This document shows, one piece after another, positions 57,881 to 64,000 of a DNA stretch of 64,000 nt. Every line of letters starts with the position of its first letter. The stretch's first letter is position 1. The stretch is from positions 62,001-126,000 of the forward strand of contig NZ_JABBFV010000007.1 of assembly GCF_012927105.1 (NCBI RefSeq), written 5' to 3'. A program made the position numbers and the translations under genes. Origin of the DNA: Sphingobium psychrophilum (GTDB lineage: Bacteria; Pseudomonadota; Alphaproteobacteria; Sphingomonadales; Sphingomonadaceae). The notes under the pieces are model-generated. The model was not told the DNA's origin, searched no databases, and saw only the letters and a program-made list of their open reading frames with translations.

Positions 57881-58146
57881 AGAAAAGGTGTAGGGTCGAA
57901 GTTTAGGCAAGCGTTTTTGTAGACGTTGGCCGATAGCGGAAAGGCGGGTTATGGGGAGTAAGAGTAGGAAAGCGGACATTCCCGTGGGCTGTCGGCAAAC
58001 ATCTTTTTGTCGGACACCGAGGCATGGAGGGCGGTTTTCCATCGTAGTAGCCAGATTCTGACATTCCGCTGCAGCCGACCTTTCTGCCGTTCGATCCGAT
58101 CCATTTGCTCCGAGAGCGGCCATCTTTCATCTAGCTAGCCAGCCTT
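57881..58146. other. Gene-poor spacer
   Basis: About 265 bases with lower GC and no supported gene. A minus-strand reading of 75 codons (58130-57903) is rich in Pro, Ser and Arg without a domain. The stretch has the look of decayed, horizontally acquired DNA. Confidence 0.5.
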
Positions 58147-59214
58147 TCATTGGTTAAGCTCATTCTCAACCAGGCTCTTCCACCGCAAGAGAGTATCTTG
58201 GTTTTCACTTAGCCACTTGCAGACCTCTAGCGCCCGTTCAATACCTTGGGCAATCACGGCTTCCTGATCCTCAAAGCTGCCCTGGTTGTTCACCATATGG
58301 GTCGGCCAAGACATTACCAATCCAGGTGTTGGGCGAGTTTTCGTCGCTGCGTTGGCGGAGAAGCTCACGCCTAGTCCAGCGGAATCGTGTTCCAGTGCAT
58401 CACGCACAACAGCCAGCGCTGGCCCCCACTTGGCAAACACCACCGCAACATAGTTTGCGCGCGTGGCGCTGCCTTTGCCCAATTCATGGGCAAACCGGGA
58501 TGGGCGGATCGTATCGGGCATGAAGGCCAAAGTCCGCTTGGCGTCAAAGATCATTGAGACGCTCTCGTCTGGGTTGGCGGGTTTCAACATCGTCGGGCCG
58601 GGCATGATCTCGGGTGCAAGCTGCGCCAGCAATGCGACATATTTCTCGTTGAATGTGCCAATTACGGGATTAGGAACCGGTGTATAGCCCCGCCGTGCCT
58701 TCGTGATCGCTTGTTGAAGAAGATCGGCGCGGAATTGCATCCGCGCGCCTTCTGGTATCGGATGCGATATCCGTTCCGCAAAATATTCGGCCAACGCTTC
58801 GTAAGTGACTATCGCATCAAACCTGCCCGTGAAGTCTGAATGTTGCGCCGAATAGGCAGATGGGCACACGATGAGCACAGCGCGATGCGAAAAACGCTCG
58901 GCCAAGACATCGAGTTCTTCGCGATAGCTTTCAGCCTGATCCGGCTGCTCGGTTGCATCGAGCTTATTCTCGATCAACAGGGCTATATCTTCGCCGCTCG
59001 CCGTCTTCGCCTCAACGAAGATGTCAATCTCGCGGCGGCTACGGGTGCGACGTTTGCTATGAAGAACGGTTGACCGACCGACCTGTACCGGCAAACCCGC
59101 CCTGACCAGTAGCCATGCAACGAAGTCAGGGGAGGCGAAAAGCTCCTCCACCAGCAGCAGGTCGATGTCTCGCTCGGTCGCATGGGTCAGCGTGGGAACG
59201 AACTCTTCGCTCAT
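58147..59214 (-). CDS. PD-(D/E)XK nuclease superfamily-like protein
   Basis: 355 residues from the ATG at 59214, eight bases after aagga. The N-terminal half has a nuclease-like core: helix DLLLVEELFASPDFVAWL, strand RREIDIFVEAKT (Asp), then DIALLIENKLDA with E-x-K, and EQPDQAESYREELD, resembling the PDDEXK_4 family found in phage and defence loci. The C-terminal half (from about 190) is not recognised (AVVFAKWGPALAVVRDAL). GC is below its neighbours and it lies beside higBA in a gene-poor stretch, so a defence or mobile-element origin is likely. Catalysis is inferred. Confidence 0.65.
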   Translation of the reverse strand: MSEEFVPTLTHATERDIDLLLVEELFASPDFVAWLLVRAGLPVQVGRSTVLHSKRRTRSRREIDIFVEAKTASGEDIALLIENKLDATEQPDQAESYREELDVLAERFSHRAVLIVCPSAYSAQHSDFTGRFDAIVTYEALAEYFAERISHPIPEGARMQFRADLLQQAITKARRGYTPVPNPVIGTFNEKYVALLAQLAPEIMPGPTMLKPANPDESVSMIFDAKRTLAFMPDTIRPSRFAHELGKGSATRANYVAVVFAKWGPALAVVRDALEHDSAGLGVSFSANAATKTRPTPGLVMSWPTHMVNNQGSFEDQEAVIAQGIERALEVCKWLSENQDTLLRWKSLVENELNQ

Positions 59215-59223
59215 ACCTGCCAT

Positions 59224-59710
59224 CCTTGGGCGAACGGATGGGCGTTACCACTGCGCATTTTCTTCTTTGCCCCTTCGCCTGTATGGTATGCTTACGTCCG
59301 TTCCTTTCGACATGCAGGAGCTGGCCAGTCAAGCCGCAGCGTACAAGCCTTCCTAGTCGTTTCAGGTTTGTCGTGAATTGGTACGACGAAGCGAACGGCG
59401 GCTTTGAGGAAATGAAAGTGCCCTGTTGAGTGGCCATAACTGGCGCATCACGGCCAATCCCAACCACCCCACTTCGCAAAAACCCTCCTATTGCGAAGTC
59501 CGTTCTGCATACCCGCACCCGCACAAACGCGCACCCTGCGACGGTGTGTACTTCGCAGCTTTCGCTAATCGCCCGCCGCTCCAAAAGCGCCTCACCCCGC
59601 CCTGTCCTACTCGCCCGCCATCGGCTATAGCCCTTGCCCAAAGCAGCGATATGTCGCACGGACGCCCGCACGATCAACCACCCACGCACAGCTATAAAGT
59701 CACACGCATC
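59224..59710. other. Gene-poor spacer before trmFO
   Basis: About 485 bases, no gene supported. The open frame that runs into trmFO from 59426 has no family character. A 14-base match to higB (aactggcgcatcac) occurs at 59438-59451, possibly a relic of a second higB. No tRNA, repeat or terminator recognised. Confidence 0.5.
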
Positions 59711-61054
59711 ATGTCCCATCATCAGGTCCATATCATCGGCGGCGGCCTCGCCGGAACGGAGGCGGCGTGGCAGTTGGCGCAGGCCGGCATCCGCGTGCGC
59801 CTGTCGGAAATGCGCGGGAGCGGCGACATGACGCCCGCGCATCAGACGGAGGGGCTAGCCGAACTGGTCTGCTCCAATAGCTTTCGCTCCGACGACGCGG
59901 ACAAAAATGCCGTGGGGCTGCTGCATCAGGAAATGCGGCGGCTGGACTCGCTCATCATGGCCAGCGCCGAACCGGCCAAGGTGCCCGCCGGCTCCGCGCT
60001 GGCGGTCGACCGCCATGTCTTTTCGGGCGCCGTCACCCGCGCGCTGGCCGATCATCCCAATGTGGAGATCGTCCGCGAACGGATCGACACGGTGCCGACC
60101 GAGGGCATGACCATCATCGCCACCGGCCCGCTGACCGCGCCCGCGCTCGCCACCAGCATCGGCCAGGCGGCGGGGATGGAGCATCTGGCGTTCTTCGACG
60201 CAATCGCGCCGGTGATCCACCATGACAGCATCGACATGGACCAGTGCTGGATGGCGAACCGCTGGGACAAGATCGGCCCCGGCGGCGGCGAGGGGAAGGA
60301 TTATATCAACTGCCCGATGGACAAGGACCAGTATCAGGCTTTCGTCCAGGGATTGCTCGACGGCGAAAAGACCGTGTTCAAGGAATGGGAGGCCAGCACC
60401 CCCTATTTCGAGGGCTGTATGCCGATCGAGGTGATGGCGTCGCGCGGGCCGGAAACCCTCCGTCACGGCCCGATGAAGCCGATGGGGCTGGACAATCCCC
60501 GCACCGGCCGCTGGCCCTATGCCGTGGTGCAGTTGCGGCAGGACAATGCCAGCGGCACGCTATGGAACATGGTCGGTTTCCAGACCAAGCTGAAACATGG
60601 CGCGCAGGTTGAGCTGTTCCGCACCATTCCTGGCCTGCAAAATGCCGAATTTGCGCGGCTGGGGGGGCTGCACCGCAACACCTTCATCCAGTCGCCCAAG
60701 CTGCTCGATGAAACCCTGCGCCTCAAAAGCGCGCCGCACATCCGCTTCGCCGGGCAGATGACCGGCTGCGAAGGCTATGTGGAGAGCGCCGCGATCGGCC
60801 TGATCGCCGGGCGTTTCGCTGCGGCCGAACTGCTGGGCCGCGCCCTGACGCCGCCCCCCGCCGACACGGCGCTGGGCGCGCTGCTCGGCCATGTGACGGG
60901 CAATGTGGTGAGCGCCGACTATCAGCCGATGAACGTCAATTTCGGCCTTTTCCCGACGCTGGAGGAGGTCAAGAAGAAGCAGCGCAAGGAAGCCTATACC
61001 TCCCGCGCCCGCGCGTCCTTCGGCGTGTGGATGGGGGAGATGGCGTTGGCGTGA
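59711..61054 (+). CDS. trmFO: Folate-dependent tRNA (uracil-54-C5)-methyltransferase
   Basis: Makes ribothymidine 54 with methylene-THF and FAD. 447 residues from the ATG at 59711, which gives [29 protein letters not shown] with the FAD-binding [10 protein letters not shown]. Also [43 protein letters not shown], and [24 protein letters not shown]. The in-frame sequence before 59711 lacks homology character, and the ribosome site there is poor. Confidence 0.96.
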   Translation: MSHHQVHIIGGGLAGTEAAWQLAQAGIRVRLSEMRGSGDMTPAHQTEGLAELVCSNSFRSDDADKNAVGLLHQEMRRLDSLIMASAEPAKVPAGSALAVDRHVFSGAVTRALADHPNVEIVRERIDTVPTEGMTIIATGPLTAPALATSIGQAAGMEHLAFFDAIAPVIHHDSIDMDQCWMANRWDKIGPGGGEGKDYINCPMDKDQYQAFVQGLLDGEKTVFKEWEASTPYFEGCMPIEVMASRGPETLRHGPMKPMGLDNPRTGRWPYAVVQLRQDNASGTLWNMVGFQTKLKHGAQVELFRTIPGLQNAEFARLGGLHRNTFIQSPKLLDETLRLKSAPHIRFAGQMTGCEGYVESAAIGLIAGRFAAAELLGRALTPPPADTALGALLGHVTGNVVSADYQPMNVNFGLFPTLEEVKKKQRKEAYTSRARASFGVWMGEMALA

Positions 61055-61066
61055 CAACACTAACCA

Positions 61067-61170
61067 CCGTTCGCTTCGAGCGAAGTCGAGAAGCGCCCAT
61101 GACGATGCTATCGTTTAGCTTCGCTGAACTCGGCTTTGCCTCGTTTCTCGACTTCGCTCGAAACGAACGG
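61067..61170. repeat. REP-like palindrome, ttcgag/ctcgaa subfamily
   Basis: Opens ccgttcgcttcgagcgaagt, closes gacttcgctcgaaacgaacgg. Between, gctatcgtttagcttcgctg adds a loop. Lies between convergent trmFO and the EF-hand gene. Confidence 0.88.
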
Positions 61171-61178
61171 AAATCGCT

Positions 61179-61643
61179 TTAGCATTTGCACTTCGCCTTC
61201 ACCGCCAGTTTCGGCGCGGTGGCGGCGAACTCCGCCGGGGTCAGCTTGCCGTCCTTGTCGCCATCCGCCACGCCGAACCGGTCCGCCGTCGCCGCCGCCC
61301 ATTCCTCGAAGGACAACAGATTGTCGCCATCCTTGTCCAGCGCCTTGAACGCCTTGGTCCGGCTGCCCAGCATCTCGACCCGCGTGATGACGCCATCGCG
61401 GTTCCGGTCGTAACGGACAAAACGCTTCTGCTCCCGGCTCTGCGGGCTGGCCTCGCCGGGCATCGGCGGCGCATCGCCGACGGCATCCGGATCGCCCTGT
61501 GGCAGCGGCTCTATCTGCGGCGGTGGCGGCGGGGCGGAGGCAAGCTGGGGCACCGGCGCGGTGTCCGCCCGCCCCTGCCACCAGAACAGGCCGCCCGCGA
61601 CCAGCAGCAGCGCCGCCATGCCACCCGCCAGCAATCGCCCCAT
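61179..61643 (-). CDS. EF-hand calcium-binding protein, membrane-anchored
   Basis: 154 residues from the ATG at 61643. N-terminal hydrophobic stretch (LLAGGMAALLLVAGGLFWW) is either an anchor or a signal peptide. After a Pro-rich linker come three EF-hand loops: DRNRDGVITRVE (about 98), DKDGDNLLSFEE (about 121), and DGDKDGKLTPAE (about 138). Ends KAKCKC. Calcium sensing or buffering at the periplasmic face; partner unknown. Confidence 0.82.
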   Translation of the reverse strand: MGRLLAGGMAALLLVAGGLFWWQGRADTAPVPQLASAPPPPPQIEPLPQGDPDAVGDAPPMPGEASPQSREQKRFVRYDRNRDGVITRVEMLGSRTKAFKALDKDGDNLLSFEEWAAATADRFGVADGDKDGKLTPAEFAATAPKLAVKAKCKC

Positions 61644-61687
61644 GCCGCCCTCCTCAAGTCCGTCGGAGGCCAGCCTATCCCGACACA

Positions 61688-62350
61688 CTAGCGTCCGACA
61701 AGCGCGATCCGCACCAACCGTCCCGCCAGCGCCCGCGGCATGCCCCTGGGCGCGCCGCGACCCGCCAGCACATCCTGCCGCGCCAGAGTGAAGGCGATCC
61801 GCAACGGCTTCCACCCCCGCGGCCAGCGCGCGCCGTCAACCTGCGGCACCAACTCGACCGCCAAAGCCAGCGCCGCCGCCGCCAGCGCATCGTCCCCGAC
61901 ATGCCCGGCCAGATCCCACAGCGCCCATACCTGCCCCGCCGCCGCCAGCCAGTCCGGCGCTTGCGCCCCATCGGCCAGCGCCCGGAACAATCCGCCGCCC
62001 CGCCCCGCGGCATAATCGCGCAGCCCCTGCACATCGATGTCCGGTTCGACCACCAGCACTTCCCAGCCGTCGATCACCGCCACCAGCCCCGGCGCTCCAC
62101 AAGCCCCCGTCGCCCGCATCGCGTCGACCACCGGCTCGCCCTGTCCCTTGATGCCTGCGGAATCGTCAATGACGTCATTCCACCATGCCAGCCGCATCTG
62201 GCCGATCATCGGCTCGCTGGTGGTGCGCGCGACCTTCGCCAGCCGCGCGTCGAACGCCCAGAGCGCGCGGTGCCGCGCCACCTGTCCGCTACCGGCATAA
62301 GCGGCGAGCAACAGGCCCAGCGGCGGCACGGCGTCTTCGTCCAGGCTCAT
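61688..62350 (-). CDS. Squalene/phytoene synthase-like protein
   Basis: 220 residues. Resembles the isoprenoid synthase branch related to NDUFAF6: RHRALWAFDARLAKVARTTSEPMIGQMRLAWWNDVIDD, then GRGGGLFRAL and KPLRIAFTLARQD. It is shorter than true squalene/phytoene synthases and the aspartate-rich metal motifs are weak, so it may not be catalytic. Some relatives act in respiratory complex assembly. Forty-four bases before the EF-hand gene on the same strand. Confidence 0.72.
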   Translation of the reverse strand: MSLDEDAVPPLGLLLAAYAGSGQVARHRALWAFDARLAKVARTTSEPMIGQMRLAWWNDVIDDSAGIKGQGEPVVDAMRATGACGAPGLVAVIDGWEVLVVEPDIDVQGLRDYAAGRGGGLFRALADGAQAPDWLAAAGQVWALWDLAGHVGDDALAAAALALAVELVPQVDGARWPRGWKPLRIAFTLARQDVLAGRGAPRGMPRALAGRLVRIALVGR

Positions 62351-62503
62351 CGGGCGACTCCCGTGCTGACAGGGGATACGCAGGTTATCGGTCCTTTAAC
62401 CATCTTCCTCATACACATTCTAACGAGTGCGCCTGCATAGGCGGAAAGGCTGCCCTACCCATTATTGGGGGGTGTGGGGCGCGACATGGGTGATTGCAGG
62501 CAA

Positions 62504-64000
62504 ATGGGCAAGGTAAACCAGTATCCTATGGGCTTCCTGAAGCGGCTGGCCGGCAACCAGGCGGGCAATGTCATGGCCATGGTCGCCGCGGCGATCATCC
62601 CGCTCGCGGCGCTGATCGGCGGCGGGCTGGACATGAGCCGCGCCTATATGGCCCGCGCCCGGATGCAGCAGGCCTGCGATTCCGCCGCGCTGGCGGGCCG
62701 CCGTGCGATGACCGGGGCGACCATGTCCACGACCGATATCGCAGAAGCGCGCAAGTTCTTCGACTTCAACTTCCCGCAGAACACGTTCCAGGCCGCGACC
62801 TTCACCCCGGTCATCCAGAGCAAGCCTAGCGACACGACCACGGTCCAGGTGACCGCGGAAACGACCATGCCGACCACGATCATGAAGATCTTCGGTTACA
62901 CGACGCTGCCGCTGGCCGTGACGTGCGAAAGCCGGTTCGACATCGGCAATACCGACGTCATGCTGGTGCTCGACACCACCGGTTCCATGTCCAGCAACAT
63001 GACCGACACGGACGGCACGGTGATGACCCGGCTGGCGGCGCTGAAGCTGGCGGTGAAGGATTTCTACGACACGCTGGGCGCGGGGTCCGATACGACGGGC
63101 CGCATTCGTTACGGTTTCATGCCCTATAGCTCGACCGTCAACGTAGGTTATTCGTTGCCGTCGAGCGCGCTGGTGGGCGGGATCACGGGGGACACATGGA
63201 CATATAATAGCCGGCGCATGACCTATTATAATGACACTCCATCGACCACGAACACTTGCTATCGAGGCTATAAAGGCTCTGGATCTAACAGTTGCGTCTC
63301 CAGTGCGGCCTCCGCACAAAGTGATTCGAGCAACGTGTCGCGATCGAACTGCCAGACCTGGGCTAATGTCTCCACATCGGTAAGCGGCAGCTATCCGGGC
63401 ACGGTTACCAAGATCGTCTATGCGGCCTATAGCTGGAACGGGACCAATCCCTTCCCTTCATCGGGCAGCGGCAATCAGAAATGCGTGCGTCAGGAAGTGA
63501 CGACTACGCACACCACCAACATCACCGGCGGCACTGGCAACACATCGCTCAATGTCTGGGTCTACAATGATTTCGCCGCCGACGTCTCAAACTTTATCAC
63601 CGGCGCGTCGACCGTCAATCCAGCCTATATAGACGGCACCACCGCTACCTGGTCGGGCTGCATCGAGGAACGCGACACCGACAGCAGCATCACCTCCACG
63701 ACATCGACCTCGTCCATTCCATCGGGCGCATTCGACCTGCAAATCGATACGGCGCCAACCAACGCCGCGACAAGGTGGCGGCCGCACTGGCCAGAAATCG
63801 AGTTCGATCGCAGTGGCAACAACCTGAACTCCGCATCGCGAATAAGCGGGGGCTGGAACGCTTGTCCGAGCAAGGCGCGCAAGCTGGCCAGCTATACCAG
63901 CCGATCGGCCACACCTTCAGGCATGGCAAGCAGTTTCAACACCTATGTCGATGGGCTGATCGCGATCGGCGGCACCTATCACGACATCGGCATGATGTGG
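62504..64000 (+). CDS. TadG-like pilus/envelope protein with von Willebrand A domain, C-terminus beyond window
   Basis: Open from the start region to the window edge (about 499 codons visible). The N-terminus has a basic lead and one membrane helix (GNVMAMVAAAIIPLAALIGGG) followed by LDMSRAYMARARMQQACDSAALAGRRAM, the TadE/TadG pilin-like signature. A vWA domain starts near residue 155 with the MIDAS motif D-T-T-G-S in DVMLVLDTTGSMSSN. A long Ser/Thr/Gly insertion with several cysteines follows. Starts at 62486, 62504 and 62528 are all in frame; none has a strong ribosome site. Probably part of tight-adherence pilus assembly. Confidence 0.82.
   Translation, partial: MGKVNQYPMGFLKRLAGNQAGNVMAMVAAAIIPLAALIGGGLDMSRAYMARARMQQACDSAALAGRRAMTGATMSTTDIAEARKFFDFNFPQNTFQAATFTPVIQSKPSDTTTVQVTAETTMPTTIMKIFGYTTLPLAVTCESRFDIGNTDVMLVLDTTGSMSSNMTDTDGTVMTRLAALKLAVKDFYDTLGAGSDTTGRIRYGFMPYSSTVNVGYSLPSSALVGGITGDTWTYNSRRMTYYNDTPSTTNTCYRGYKGSGSNSCVSSAASAQSDSSNVSRSNCQTWANVSTSVSGSYPGTVTKIVYAAYSWNGTNPFPSSGSGNQKCVRQEVTTTHTTNITGGTGNTSLNVWVYNDFAADVSNFITGASTVNPAYIDGTTATWSGCIEERDTDSSITSTTSTSSIPSGAFDLQIDTAPTNAATRWRPHWPEIEFDRSGNNLNSASRISGGWNACPSKARKLASYTSRSATPSGMASSFNTYVDGLIAIGGTYHDIGMMW

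Noticed and set aside
59426..59710. N-terminal extension of trmFO
   Set aside because: The extension is Pro/Arg/His-rich with no family similarity; TrmFO proteins begin at the FAD motif reached from 59711.

Overview
The window is a high-GC chromosomal segment of an alphaproteobacterium. Gene content and order, and the dense family of palindromic repeats built around a ttcg-ctgag-tcgaa core, fit a Sphingomonadaceae (Sphingobium/Sphingomonas-like) genome. This placement is inferred from protein character and synteny, not from a search. Nearly all of it is housekeeping or central metabolism, with a few accessory insertions.

Layout. 1-3161 (minus): a class A beta-lactamase cut by the window edge, an adrenodoxin-type ferredoxin and two tandem cysteine desulfurases. 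3323-9824: a small alpha/beta hydrolase, two small envelope proteins, then rpiB-glyA-nrdR, a GIY-YIG nuclease ORF fused to trmJ, a chorismate mutase and rpsD. 9887-16432: a frameshifted S9 peptidase, an M28 peptidase, a small secreted protein, and the two enzymes that take agmatine to putrescine. 16429-26355: folK, tRNA-Lys and a complete glycogen operon (glgP-glgB-glgC-glgA-glgX, minus). 26485-35233: a serine hydrolase, a FecI/FecR/TonB-receptor cell-surface signalling set and a large autotransporter. 35377-40057 (minus): a secreted protein and gatC-gatA-vapB-vapC-gatB, a toxin-antitoxin pair embedded in the amidotransferase operon. 40191-47560: a DUF3089 hydrolase, ruvX, a Rap1a-like protein, a MerR regulator divergent from a glutaredoxin/membrane redox protein, an L,D-transpeptidase, serB and miaA. 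47665-54246: branched-chain amino acid synthesis (ilvB-orf-ilvN-ilvC, yceI, leuA) with a predicted leucine leader-peptide attenuator before leuA. 54394-61054: an M20 peptidase, a dicarboxylate/amino-acid symporter, higBA, a PD-(D/E)XK-like protein in a gene-poor stretch, and trmFO. 61179-64000: an EF-hand protein, a squalene/phytoene synthase-like protein and the start of a TadG-like von Willebrand-domain protein.

Most notable points. (1) Palindromic REP-like units occur about ten times. One lies in frame inside a cysteine desulfurase, and a facing pair brackets a GIY-YIG nuclease ORF, giving a compact element that could be a nuclease-associated mobile palindrome. (2) The leuA leader encodes MQRVTLLTLLRLTRP followed by a terminator hairpin and a mutually exclusive long-range fold. 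(3) vapBC sits between gatA and gatB with translational overlaps and its own perfect operator. (4) The start codons of the divergent genes serB and miaA overlap.
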